NCBI GenBank assembly: GCA_964593925.1
Contig: CAZQKM010000002.1
Coordinates: forward strand, 76,237 to 140,236
Direction of reading: 5' to 3'
DNA length: 64,000 nucleotides
Source: Oleidesulfovibrio sp964593925
GTDB lineage: Bacteria > Desulfobacterota > Desulfovibrionia > Desulfovibrionales > Desulfovibrionaceae
The position numbers and the translations under genes were made by a program. Positions 1-8,668 of the stretch are shown piece after piece. The stretch's first letter is position 1. Each line of letters starts with the position of its first letter. The notes beneath the pieces were generated by a model that worked only from the letters and a program-made list of their open reading frames with translations, ran no database searches and had not been told where the DNA came from.

Positions 1-1
1 G

Positions 2-2077
2 GTTTCATCCCAGCGTCCGGAGCTCTACTTTGAATATTATGACGGGATGCGCCTGCCGCGCGATAATGCTACCAACAACCTGTATGTCAGCCTGCAGGTG
101 AAATATCCCCATGATTTTTTTGATGTAATAGTCACTGCAGATGACCACGCTTTTACCTTTATGGCAGAGGCGCGCCCGAGTCTGTTTCCTGGTGTTCCCA
201 TAGTTTTTTGCGGAGTCAATAGGATGGGGGTTCTGCCCCATAGCGAGCTTCCAGAAAAAACTACCGGTATTTTGGATACAACAGACATTGCCGGGGTACT
301 TTCACTTATTGCGGCAGTGCATCCTGATGTGCGCAATGTGGTATTTATCAGTGACAACAGCAGGCAGGGCAGGCAATTATTGCGATTGTCTCGGGATGTG
401 CGACGGCACTTTTCGGAGCAGTTCGGCTTTACGGAATTAAGTAATTTTTCACCAAAAAAATTGCAGGCGGCGTTGCGGCAGTTGCCGCAGTCGTCCGTGT
501 TGGTCCTGCTGAGCTATACGCAGGACCGTGATGGCAAGCCTCTGACAGTGGAAGAATGTGTGCAGATGATAGTGGAGGCTTCCCCAGTGCCCGTATACGG
601 CGTGGGTGCAAAATACATCAATGCGGGCCTCGTGGGTGGTATGGCGCTTTCGGGATTTGAGCATGGTGGGCAGGCCGCTCGACTGGTGGAACGGATTCTA
701 CAGGGGACCAAGCCGGAAGATTTGCCCATTACCATTGAGCCGCCAGCAGTGCCTGTACTCAATTATGCGCGGTTTATGGCTTCTAGTGCTACACGCGTCG
801 TTCCGCCTGCAAACGTGAGAGTGTATAACAAGCCCGAATCAGAAGAGAGGCCCTGGTTGATTTGGGGAATAGCCGCAGCCGGGGGCGTGATATTGATATT
901 TTATGGGTGGTTCATGTGGCGAAGGCATGGCGCTGCCCCCACCGCGCAACGTGCTGAAGTCGCTGCAGGAGCTGTCGCCGTAATACAGACCATGCGTGAT
1001 GTATGTTTGTTGTTGGATAAAAAGGGCACGGTGTTGGCCTTGAATACTGCGGCGGAAGAAGAGAGTGGTTTTGATGCGCAGGCAGCGCATGGTCTGATCC
1101 CTGAAGCGATATTGCCCATGTTGGCAGGGGCGTTGGAAAAAATGCTTCGTGCCTTGCAGGAGGGAAAACATTCGCACGCCATATCCGCAGAAGTTCGCAT
1201 GAGTCGAGGGGCACGGCGGGTAGTTTTGGAAGGGTATGCATTGCCCTGCCTTGAGGGGGGCAGCCTGCTTGTGTTGCGTGATGTGACGGATGCGTTTGCC
1301 TTGGAGGTCACCACCGTAGGCTACCATAGACTTTCTTTGATAATGCGTTTGGTCTTTGGTATGTGTTATGGCGTAAAAGAAGCCTTATACAGTATTGCGG
1401 ATCACTCCGACAGGCTGAAAGAAATATGTTTTGAAGATTCAGAGGGAAATATTGTTGCCGCGGCGCAAGCCGGATGCAGTATAAACGTACTGCGCACGTA
1501 TCTTGCTTCGCGTGGAGCCTCTCAGGCCATTGAGGCAATTCAGGAGGCTGCTGCAACGGCCTTGGGCATGGCGGGGCGTATGCCTGATGCCAGTCGGGCT
1601 AACCCCGAGCAGCGCATACCTTTAAAGGATGTGGTGGAAAACGCTTTGCGATTGAGCAAGGATGACCCACGCCTTCGTCACCTGGGTATTGCTCGTGTGG
1701 AATGGCATATGGAACCTGGCGAGGCTCAGAATGTGTTTGTCATGCATCTGGCTGAAGCTGAACTTGTCATCTACGAAATGATCGTTTTTGCATTGCTTGC
1801 CTTGCTCACGGGTGAGGCATCTGCAGGTAATATCCGCATAGGCTATGGTGCTGATGCCAAGGGGGGCTATGTGAGAGTGATTGCTGGTGGGTGTACTAAA
1901 GAAGTGGATACAACTCGTCTTTTGCGTGATGAGCGTATGCACATGGCGGCCTTTGATGAGATGACAGGTAATGAAGGTTTCGCATTGGCCATGCTTGTGG
2001 CTGAACGGCATTTTGGTGCACCTCTTGTGGTGCGGCGGGTTGTAGGGGGAGTGTGCATAGAATTTATGCTGCGGTAA
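2..2077 (+). CDS. Membrane-anchored sensor, ABC-substrate-binding-type input plus PAS (5' truncated)
   Basis: The frame is open to the left edge, so the N terminus (probably a signal peptide) lies outside the window; 691 residues are visible. The first about 280 resemble the periplasmic substrate-binding fold used as input domain in Desulfovibrio-type sensors (motif FPGVPIVFCGVNR, then AVHPDVRNVVFISDN). One hydrophobic segment follows (about residues 284-305, WGIAAAGGVILIFYGWF), then a PAS-like domain (about 315-420) and a C-terminal region of histidine-kinase size. I cannot find a convincing H-box, nor the glycine-rich ATP-binding boxes; the segment ending EGFALAMLVAERHFG resembles the last part of an ATPase domain. 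It may be a degenerate kinase or a non-kinase signal transducer. cheV starts 51 bp downstream, which suggests the output touches chemotaxis. Confidence 0.7.
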   Translation, partial: VSSQRPELYFEYYDGMRLPRDNATNNLYVSLQVKYPHDFFDVIVTADDHAFTFMAEARPSLFPGVPIVFCGVNRMGVLPHSELPEKTTGILDTTDIAGVLSLIAAVHPDVRNVVFISDNSRQGRQLLRLSRDVRRHFSEQFGFTELSNFSPKKLQAALRQLPQSSVLVLLSYTQDRDGKPLTVEECVQMIVEASPVPVYGVGAKYINAGLVGGMALSGFEHGGQAARLVERILQGTKPEDLPITIEPPAVPVLNYARFMASSATRVVPPANVRVYNKPESEERPWLIWGIAAAGGVILIFYGWFMWRRHGAAPTAQRAEVAAGAVAVIQTMRDVCLLLDKKGTVLALNTAAEEESGFDAQAAHGLIPEAILPMLAGALEKMLRALQEGKHSHAISAEVRMSRGARRVVLEGYALPCLEGGSLLVLRDVTDAFALEVTTVGYHRLSLIMRLVFGMCYGVKEALYSIADHSDRLKEICFEDSEGNIVAAAQAGCSINVLRTYLASRGASQAIEAIQEAAATALGMAGRMPDASRANPEQRIPLKDVVENALRLSKDDPRLRHLGIARVEWHMEPGEAQNVFVMHLAEAELVIYEMIVFALLALLTGEASAGNIRIGYGADAKGGYVRVIAGGCTKEVDTTRLLRDERMHMAAFDEMTGNEGFALAMLVAERHFGAPLVVRRVVGGVCIEFMLR

Positions 2078-2128
2078 GGATAGCACCCCACCGTCGTGGG
2101 TACGGACCTGCCAAATCCGGAGGAACGC

Positions 2129-3070
2129 ATGGAGCAGACGAATATATTACTGGAATCGGGAACCAACGAGCTTGAAGTGGTGGAATTTTACCTGGATGAG
2201 TCGGGCTATCGCGGTTCATACGGGGTGAATGTTGCCAAGGTGCTTGAGATCCTGCGGCAGCAGCCTGTCACAGCTCTGCCGGGAAAGCGGCATGAGGCTA
2301 TCATGGGTGCGTTTCGCCACCGTGACGGTAGTGTGGTTCCTCTGATTGATCTGGCCCGCTACTTGGGTAAAGACTTGGATGAAAAAGAAGCTCCTAAAGT
2401 TATTGTAACAGAGTTCAACGGGGTCGTCACAGCATTTCAGGTTTCAGCGGTGAATCGTATTCACCGTGTAAGCTGGACTGCCGTAGAGCCACCTACAGGT
2501 ATGTTGCAAAATTTTTCCCAAAACGCGTTTACCGGTGTGGTGCGCTTGGAAGAACGGGTGGTGTTTCTCCTTGATCTTGAAAGTGTTGTGGCTGATCTCA
2601 AGGCAGACCTTGCAGTGCGTCAGAGTGCGCCGAGGATTCCTGTCGAGGGTGAGCAGAGATATACGCTTGTACACGCTGACGATTCGGGCAGTGTGCGTAA
2701 TCTGGTGAAGCATTTGTTGGAAAAAGGGGGCTGTTTTGAACTGCTTCAGGCCACCAATGGCGAAGAGGCGTGGGAAATGCTGCTAGGGTTTAAGCGGCAG
2801 GCCGAGCAAGAAGGGATACCTTTGAGAGCATTGGTGCAGGGGGTTATTACCGATGTCGAAATGCCCCGCATGGACGGCCTGAGTCTATGCAAGCAGATCA
2901 AGGAAGACCCTGTTCTTGGCCAGTTGCCCGTGGCGTTATTTTCGTCGCTCATAACAGATCAGCTGTTGCATCGGGGGCGGGCCGTGGGGGCAGATGCTCA
3001 ATATGCAAAGCCGGAACTTGCAGAGCTCGGTGCCAAGTTGTTGGAGCTGGTGAGCGGAGAAAGTCAATAG
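2129..3070 (+). CDS. cheV: CheV chemotaxis coupling protein (CheW domain plus receiver)
   Basis: The protein has 313 residues. The N-terminal CheW-like domain (about 1-165) contains the typical stretch FRHRDGSVVPLIDLARYLG. The C-terminal receiver domain (about 185-310) has the acidic pocket ADDSG, the phospho-acceptor context ITDVEMPRMDG and the conserved lysine in QYAKPE. The chosen ATG has a GGAGG ribosome site five bases upstream; an in-frame GTG 33 bases earlier has none. CheV couples chemoreceptors to CheA, and its receiver tunes adaptation by phosphorylation. Its position right after the membrane sensor suggests co-transcription. Confidence 0.92.
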   Translation: MEQTNILLESGTNELEVVEFYLDESGYRGSYGVNVAKVLEILRQQPVTALPGKRHEAIMGAFRHRDGSVVPLIDLARYLGKDLDEKEAPKVIVTEFNGVVTAFQVSAVNRIHRVSWTAVEPPTGMLQNFSQNAFTGVVRLEERVVFLLDLESVVADLKADLAVRQSAPRIPVEGEQRYTLVHADDSGSVRNLVKHLLEKGGCFELLQATNGEEAWEMLLGFKRQAEQEGIPLRALVQGVITDVEMPRMDGLSLCKQIKEDPVLGQLPVALFSSLITDQLLHRGRAVGADAQYAKPELAELGAKLLELVSGESQ

Positions 3071-3214
3071 TAATGAGGTATGCCCCTATCTGAAATAAAC
3101 CGGCTGTGGGTTGGGGTTGGCTGCGGTAAAATACGCCTCCCATGGAAAGTTTTTGCATTTTTATGGATTCCTGCCGGAAATATACCCCTTGTCAAAAGAT
3201 GACCGGGAGTTGGG

Positions 3215-4555
3215 CTACGGATGTGTGGCGCGCAGGAACAGGCCCACTGCAAGGTCAGGGTGTGCGCACCTCATGAGTACCTGTGTGCCGGGGTGTACTG
3301 TGGTGCTTTGTTCGCCGCGGTGGTTTTCCATGCCGTATTGGCCAAAGGCGAGCTCTGGTCGCTGCAGGCCGGGGGCAATGATGTGTATGGGGCGCCGTAT
3401 ATCCCACGGCGAAAGTACGGCAACCTGCCAACAATCTTTAGCCTCTCTGCCGGTGATGCGCCCCACGAGGGGCAGGCGTTTTTTAGCGACGGGCCATGTA
3501 AGGCGACGGCCTGCCGGTAAAAAAAAACCAGAAGATAATGGGCGCGTGGCAATGTTGCACAGTTCTGCCTGGTACAGTGCCGGGCGAAAATACCCCAGCG
3601 TAAGATCGTGCAGCGCAGTACGGTATACATCCACCACCTGTGCTGCATAGCCCGCGGTTTTCATGCGTCCTTCAATTTTTATTGCGGCTACTCCGCGTGC
3701 CACAAACCAGCCTAAGTATCGCACAAGAGACAGGTCATGGGGGCTCCAGACATGAGACCACTCTTCTTCTTGCGTAATAGTCCATGCCGTAGCGCCGCTA
3801 CGGGTTCGTTCTTCCACTCCCAAGGCAAAGTCTGCTTGGTTGGGCTCATCATGGAGCTGTTCTAGGCTTGTGGTACGATAGTCAAAGCGGCAGGGGTGTG
3901 CGCATTGGCCAAGGTTGGCTGATCTACGGTTCATCCAAGCACTCATGAGGCAACGGCCGGAAACTGCAAGGCACATGGCTCCGTGTACAAATGTTTCGTA
4001 CTCCACATCGGGTACAGCCTGCATAATGCTTTTGATGGCGGTACAGTTTAGCTCGCGGGCCAGATTGAGGCGACTTGCTCCCATGTCGCGCCAGAATGCT
4101 GCAGACTCACTGTTGGTAGTGTTGGCCTGTGTACTCAGATGGACAGGGATATGCGGTGCTAGGCGTCGCGCCATGCGCAATACGCCCGGGTCGGCAATAA
4201 TCAGGCCATCAATGTGGTGTTCTTTTTGGGCAAAGGCGTTTCTATCCTGTGGGGGGTGGTCACAGGTAAATGGATGGGCCAAGCGTTCTAAAAGTACTTG
4301 GACATGTTGCAGACTGTGTTGGTGCGGCAAGGCGTTGAGACAATAATATACCTTGGCTCCGTGTAGGTGTGCTTTGGCAAGGGCCTGCCCCAAAAGATCA
4401 AGTGAAAATCCGGTGGTGCCCGCACGCAGATTCATGCTTTCGCCGCCCAAGTATACGGCATGTGCACCATAGCGCAACACGGCGTCTAGGCGGGACATAT
4501 CGCCGGCCGGGGCCAAAAGTTCCGGTAGAGTGTCTGTGGTGGGGCTGTGGTGCAT
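3215..4555 (-). CDS. U32-family protein (TrhP/RlhA type RNA hydroxylation factor)
   Basis: The protein has 446 residues. It carries the U32 signature around residue 190 (FVHGAMCLAVSGRC), followed by GQCAHPC near residue 215; these cysteines match the iron-sulfur ligands described for TrhP/RlhA proteins, which hydroxylate tRNA or rRNA using prephenate. The N terminus LPELLAPAGD is typical. The start ATG overlaps the stop of the upstream PHP gene (TGATG), so the pair is translationally coupled; a GTG one codon earlier is also possible. The family is often annotated as a protease, but the RNA-modification role is better supported. Which RNA is modified cannot be told from sequence. Confidence 0.85.
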   Translation of the reverse strand: MHHSPTTDTLPELLAPAGDMSRLDAVLRYGAHAVYLGGESMNLRAGTTGFSLDLLGQALAKAHLHGAKVYYCLNALPHQHSLQHVQVLLERLAHPFTCDHPPQDRNAFAQKEHHIDGLIIADPGVLRMARRLAPHIPVHLSTQANTTNSESAAFWRDMGASRLNLARELNCTAIKSIMQAVPDVEYETFVHGAMCLAVSGRCLMSAWMNRRSANLGQCAHPCRFDYRTTSLEQLHDEPNQADFALGVEERTRSGATAWTITQEEEWSHVWSPHDLSLVRYLGWFVARGVAAIKIEGRMKTAGYAAQVVDVYRTALHDLTLGYFRPALYQAELCNIATRPLSSGFFLPAGRRLTWPVAKKRLPLVGRITGREAKDCWQVAVLSPWDIRRPIHIIAPGLQRPELAFGQYGMENHRGEQSTTVHPGTQVLMRCAHPDLAVGLFLRATHP

Positions 4556-5424
4556 CACACGGGTAATCCCTGCGTTTTGCGTAGGGCCTTGAGTTCTTCA
4601 AGCAGAGTATAAGGTACCCGCATTCCCCCCTTGCCACGCCCCAAGGTTATGGAAGGCTTTGGAATACCATGGTAGTCCGTGCCACCCGTGAGTGCAAGTC
4701 CATATTGGTGAGCTAATGCCACGCAACGGCGGACATCATTGTTTGAATGTTCGCTATGATATGCCTCAAGGGCGTCTAGCCCGGCATCTTTCAGCTGGCT
4801 GATGGTCTCTTCGAGCCAAGTGTCTGGAGCTTTGAGCAACATGGGATGGGCAAAGGAAACAGTGGCTCCTTCCGCCTTGAGTGCGGCCAATGCCTCAAGC
4901 GGTGTCAGCGCAACACGGGGCACGTATGCACGGCCATGGGTGCCGAGAAATTCTTCAAAGGCCTGCCGGGTAGAGGTGACTGTATTCTTGGCAACCAGGA
5001 TTTGGGCAATATGCGGTCTGCCTACGGAGCCATCCTTGGCAACGGTGAGTACCTCTTCATATGTTATGGATACGCCCTGCTCCTGTAATTTGCGTACAAT
5101 ACGTCGGTTGCGCTCGTGGCGCCCCTCACGCAGGTAATTCAATGTATCTGGCAAGGACTGTGGGACGTGCGGTAGCCATAGGCCAACTAGGTGGACTTCG
5201 CCGTAAGGGCATAGAGAGCTGAGTTCGCATCCGCGGATAAACTCCACACCACATTGCTGTGCTGCTGTTGCGGCTTCATCCAGACCTGCAAGTGTATCAT
5301 GGTCGGTAAGAGCCATGGCGGCAAGGCCGGCTTTTGCGGCTTTGCCCACCAGTTCAGAAGGGGTATCACTACCGTCTGATGCCGTGGAATGGGTATGCAG
5401 ATCAATATACCGTACTGAGGTCAT
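4555..5424 (-). CDS. PHP-domain phosphoesterase (YciV/RNase AM type)
   Basis: The protein has 289 residues. The N-terminal metal-binding motif is DLHTHSTASDG, followed by ALTDHDT and GCELSS, the pattern of the YciV/TrpH branch of PHP phosphoesterases. Characterised members trim RNA 5' ends or hydrolyse nucleotide 3',5'-bisphosphates, using a cluster of metal ions. The histidines SFAHP and GGTDYHG complete the metal site. It forms a two-gene operon with the U32 protein downstream, consistent with an RNA-related role for both, but the substrate is inferred from the family only. Confidence 0.87.
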   Translation of the reverse strand: MTSVRYIDLHTHSTASDGSDTPSELVGKAAKAGLAAMALTDHDTLAGLDEAATAAQQCGVEFIRGCELSSLCPYGEVHLVGLWLPHVPQSLPDTLNYLREGRHERNRRIVRKLQEQGVSITYEEVLTVAKDGSVGRPHIAQILVAKNTVTSTRQAFEEFLGTHGRAYVPRVALTPLEALAALKAEGATVSFAHPMLLKAPDTWLEETISQLKDAGLDALEAYHSEHSNNDVRRCVALAHQYGLALTGGTDYHGIPKPSITLGRGKGGMRVPYTLLEELKALRKTQGLPV

Positions 5425-5625
5425 AAGAAAAATCCAAAATCCGATTGACTGTGTGGAGGGTTTACGAGCCTAATTATGACGCTTACACTGGAATATCTCA
5501 AAGTTTACGGTCCATGCATGCTGCTGTCAACAGACATGCAGCGCTGAAGGTGGGGTTTGTGGCTGTGCTTGCCCCTGGGTGTGGTTAGGGGTATGCTAAA
5601 AAAAATGTCGTAAGGAGCGTGTTCT

Positions 5626-5823
5626 GTGAAGATCAGTGAAGAGTTGCTTGCCATATTGGCTTGCCCCGCATGCAAAGGTGCTGTGGACATGACGGAAGAG
5701 GGTGACGGGTTGGCATGTCCTGCGTGTGGCGTGGTGTATCCTGTCCGTGAGGGTATTCCAGTAATGCTGGCAGAAGAGGCCGTTGATTCGGACCGTTGGG
5801 CAAAAGGCGAGCGGACCGCGTAA
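5626..5823 (+). CDS. Trm112-family small zinc-ribbon protein
   Basis: The protein has 65 residues. Two CPAC motifs (ILACPACKG and LACPACGVVYPV) form a zinc ribbon, and YPVREGIPVMLAEEA is the classic ending of the bacterial Trm112/YcaR family. Eukaryotic Trm112 activates methyltransferases; bacterial partners are mostly unknown. The start is a GTG with an AAGGAG site upstream. It reads toward two Hsp20 genes and may be co-transcribed with them. Confidence 0.88.
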   Translation: MKISEELLAILACPACKGAVDMTEEGDGLACPACGVVYPVREGIPVMLAEEAVDSDRWAKGERTA

Positions 5824-5867
5824 ATACGCGGTATTTCTGCGTCGTGTGTTTCAGTGGGGGGCATGGC

Positions 5868-6284
5868 ATGGCCGTAAATTTTAGTGCGTTGCACGAATTC
5901 TTTCAATTGTTTGACCGTATGTCTGGTGAAGTGGCGCATTCATGTGCGCATGGTGCTGCCGGTCGGGATGCGTTTCCGGCACTGAATATCGGCGAGGATT
6001 GCGATACCTTGTATGTTCGTGCTCTTGTACCCGGGGTGGGAGCAGATGACATTGAGTTGGTCATTACGGATACTACGATACTTTTACGGGGAGAGCGGGG
6101 GCCCGCTCAAGGCCGATACTACCGGCAGGAGCGCCCTACAGGTTCGTTCCAGCGTATGATTACAGTGGGTGTACCCATTGACCGTGATGCCGTGAAAGCC
6201 ACCTTGCGTAATGGTGTACTTGAGGTAAAGTTGCCTAAAGTGCCGAGGCAGCGTTCGCAAGCTACAAAAATCGACATACGATAA
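5868..6284 (+). CDS. Small heat shock protein, Hsp20 family (first copy)
   Basis: The protein has 138 residues. The alpha-crystallin domain spans about residues 45-130: the strand LYVRALVPGVGADDIEL, then LLRGER, and the signature NGVLEVKLPKV. I chose the ATG preceded by a G-rich ribosome site rather than the longer frame, whose upstream part overlaps the previous gene. Hsp20 proteins hold unfolding proteins as large oligomers. A second, shorter and diverged Hsp20 follows after 13 bp. I see no CIRCE operator upstream. Confidence 0.88.
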   Translation: MAVNFSALHEFFQLFDRMSGEVAHSCAHGAAGRDAFPALNIGEDCDTLYVRALVPGVGADDIELVITDTTILLRGERGPAQGRYYRQERPTGSFQRMITVGVPIDRDAVKATLRNGVLEVKLPKVPRQRSQATKIDIR

Positions 6285-6297
6285 CCACGGAAACCTC

Positions 6298-6666
6298 ATG
6301 ACAACATGCCGCCAGATAGTACAGAACTTTCGGTGCCCCGGAGTATGCCCTGCAACAGATCTTGTAGAGCGGGATGACGGATTTTATCTGTATCTTGATA
6401 TGCCGGGTGTACGTAAAGAAGAGATTGTCGTGGAGGTTGACGGTGCTGAGATGACCGTGCAGGCATGCACTCATTTTGGATGTGCCGACTCAGAATACAT
6501 TCTTGCCTTTGAGTTCGGAGATGTGGAGTATCGGGCGCAGTTCACGTTATTCGACATGGTGGACCGGGCGGGTATAGCGGCCCATTTTTCTGACGGCGTG
6601 CTGACCATCTACCTGCCTAGGTATCAGAAAAGTACACCCCGAAAACTTCGTATCAGCGTGCTCTAG
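6298..6666 (+). CDS. Small heat shock protein, Hsp20 family (second copy)
   Basis: The protein has 122 residues. The alpha-crystallin core is visible as LYLDMPGVRKEEIVVEVDG and the C-terminal signature SDGVLTIYLPRYQ. The N-terminal arm (about 20 residues) is short, and two cysteines sit in the CTHFGCAD loop. It lies 13 bp after the first Hsp20. Paired, unequal Hsp20s commonly form mixed oligomers; that is an inference here. The ribosome site is weak, so translation may depend on the upstream gene. Confidence 0.85.
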   Translation: MTTCRQIVQNFRCPGVCPATDLVERDDGFYLYLDMPGVRKEEIVVEVDGAEMTVQACTHFGCADSEYILAFEFGDVEYRAQFTLFDMVDRAGIAAHFSDGVLTIYLPRYQKSTPRKLRISVL

Positions 6667-6735
6667 TTGTATGGAGTGTGTGGTTGCCGTCCCTGCGTGC
6701 AGCCGCAGTTTTTTATGTCTGGCGGGTAGAGTATC

Positions 6736-7290
6736 ATGAAAATATTGTTTGTGTCTGACCTGCATGGCGACGTGCAAGCCGTCAGGCAGGTGTTAGGGGT
6801 GGCCGAACAGGTGCGCCCCCATGCCCTGGTAGTGCTGGGTGATGTGCTTTATCATGGCCCGCGTAATCCGTTGCCCGCGGCCTATGCTCCCCAGGGAGTT
6901 GCTGTTTTGCTGAATGATTGGAAAGAGCGCATTATTGCCGTGCGTGGTAATTGTGACAGCGAGGTGGACCAGATGTTGCTGGCCTTTCCCATGATGAGCG
7001 ACTTTGCTTGGGTGCTGGCAGAAGGCAGACGGCTCTTTTTAACTCATGGTCATGTGCATTCACCCCATGCTCTTCCGCCTTTGGCAGATGGCGACGTACT
7101 GGTTTGCGGGCATACGCATGTGCCGCTGTGTGAATCGGTATCCTTGCCCACGGGTGGTACTGTAGCCCTTTGGAATCCTGGTTCATGTTCCCTGCCCAAA
7201 GAGGGGTATACTCCTTCGTATGGTATATTGGAAAATGGCGTGTTTCGGGTCTGCGGACTTGATGGTTCCGTATTGCTTAAAGGGGCGTAG
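6736..7290 (+). CDS. YfcE-type metallophosphodiesterase
   Basis: The protein has 184 residues, the usual length for the YfcE/MJ0936 family. All metal-binding motifs of the calcineurin-like fold are present: DLHGD, GDVLYHGPRNP, VRGNCDSEVD, THGHVH and CGHTHVP. E. coli YfcE hydrolyses phosphodiesters with manganese; the physiological substrate is unknown. It reads in the same direction as the Hsp20 genes and is followed by a terminator-like hairpin. Confidence 0.88.
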   Translation: MKILFVSDLHGDVQAVRQVLGVAEQVRPHALVVLGDVLYHGPRNPLPAAYAPQGVAVLLNDWKERIIAVRGNCDSEVDQMLLAFPMMSDFAWVLAEGRRLFLTHGHVHSPHALPPLADGDVLVCGHTHVPLCESVSLPTGGTVALWNPGSCSLPKEGYTPSYGILENGVFRVCGLDGSVLLKGA

Positions 7291-7310
7291 CTGTAGGGTC
7301 AAAAGTTGTG

Positions 7311-7363
7311 GGCGGGCCTGCTCCGAGATGCAATGCCTGGCCTGCCTTGTTTCGATTTTTTTT
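7311..7363 (+). terminator. Probable terminator after the YfcE gene
   Basis: An imperfect stem (GGCGGGCC with GGCCTGCC, seven of eight pairs) has a 20-base loop and is followed nine bases later by a run of eight T. The long loop and the distance to the T run make this only moderately strong. Confidence 0.4.
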
Positions 7364-7415
7364 GTAGTAAGAGTGGACGGTGGCCATTGTGGCTTTGTAC
7401 CGTATGCGGGTAGTA

Positions 7416-8528
7416 ATGACAGAAATAACATGTATGCAACGGGCTAGCAGGCGTCACGCACCAGAGGGTGGACTGCCCTCTGTATGTATAGGGGGAGAGA
7501 GTGGCGCTACTTGTATTGCAGAGAGCGTTAACAGGCCGCTGACTATCGGTGGACGTACTGTGGAGAACAGGTTGTTTCTGGCTCCTATGGCGGGCCTTGG
7601 GCATGTGGCCTATAGGCAGATATTGGCTGCGTTTGGCGGATGCGGGCTTGTGTTTACCGGTATGTGCAATGCCCGTGCGGTGCCTACAGAAAACCCGGCA
7701 AAGTCTGCTGTGTTTCGTTGGCGGGCAGAAGAATTACCTACGCTTGTCTGCCAGATTTTTGGTGCGTGTCCCGAGGATATGGCGCGAGCTGCCCGTAGGA
7801 TTGAGGCAGAAGGCTTTTTTGGGGTGGATCTGAATATGGGGTGTTCCGTGGCAAGCATTGTCAAGCAAGGGGCCGGGGCGGATCTTTTGCGCGACCCAGA
7901 GCGGGCCGTGCGCATGGTCGATGCTGTACGTCGTGCTGTGTCCATTCCTGTATTTGTTAAACTGCGCACGGGTTGGAGCCCGGACCCTGTACCTGCCCTA
8001 GAGCTGACCCGACGTATGCAGGATGCCGGTGTGGATGCGTTGGTGTTTCATCCGCGGATTGCACCAGACAGGCGCAGCCATAGGCCCCGAAAGGAGCATA
8101 TCGGGCTGGTATGTAAGGCTCTTGATGTTCCTGTCTTTGGTAATGGGGATATTTTTGACGATGTCGACTGTATGGCCATGTTACAGGATACTGGTTGTGC
8201 CGGAATATCTGTGGGTAGGCTGGCCATTGCCAGACCGTGGATTTTTGCACAATGGAGTAAAGGGTTTATGCCTGTTACTACTACATACTCCAGCCTGCCT
8301 TTGCACATGCTGGACGCGTTAGAAACACATTACCCACCAAGTATTGCTCTTAAGCTGTATAAAAAGTTCATCATGTATTATGCAGCGAGTTTTACATTCG
8401 GCGCCAAGCTGTTTGGCAGGCTGATACGCGGTGACACTATAAGGCAGATGCGACGGAACGCACAGGAGCAACTTGAGCCCTTACCTGAAGTTGGTGCACG
8501 TCCCAATCTGCATTTGTTCCGCATGTAA
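7416..8528 (+). CDS. dus: tRNA-dihydrouridine synthase
   Basis: The protein has about 370 residues. The Dus TIM barrel is clear: FLAPMAGLGHVAYRQ (FMN site), QIFGACPEDMARAA, the catalytic-cysteine region DLNMGCSVASIVKQGAGADL, then VKLRTGW and FHPR. Dus enzymes reduce uridines in tRNA D-loops with FMN and NADPH. The catalytic motif reads NMGCS where most members have NxGCP, a mild variation. The start is uncertain: several ATG or GTG codons lie between 7380 and 7434, none with a good ribosome site, and conserved sequence begins only near 7540. Confidence 0.85.
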   Translation: MTEITCMQRASRRHAPEGGLPSVCIGGESGATCIAESVNRPLTIGGRTVENRLFLAPMAGLGHVAYRQILAAFGGCGLVFTGMCNARAVPTENPAKSAVFRWRAEELPTLVCQIFGACPEDMARAARRIEAEGFFGVDLNMGCSVASIVKQGAGADLLRDPERAVRMVDAVRRAVSIPVFVKLRTGWSPDPVPALELTRRMQDAGVDALVFHPRIAPDRRSHRPRKEHIGLVCKALDVPVFGNGDIFDDVDCMAMLQDTGCAGISVGRLAIARPWIFAQWSKGFMPVTTTYSSLPLHMLDALETHYPPSIALKLYKKFIMYYAASFTFGAKLFGRLIRGDTIRQMRRNAQEQLEPLPEVGARPNLHLFRM

Positions 8529-8668
8529 GGGGATGCTCCGTACAGCAAAGGAGGTGTTGTCTTAATAATCGCTACCGACTATACCATGGAGTAGCGTAGC
8601 CGGCATTGTACGAGTAGGTAACAGAAGGTGTCATTTGTAGCGCCCATTCATATGTACAAGGAGACCCC

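Noticed and set aside
5425..5625. CIRCE-type heat shock operator before the Trm112/Hsp20 genes
   Set aside because: The CIRCE inverted repeat is not present; only a weak promoter-like pair (TTGACT, then TAATTA) is visible.
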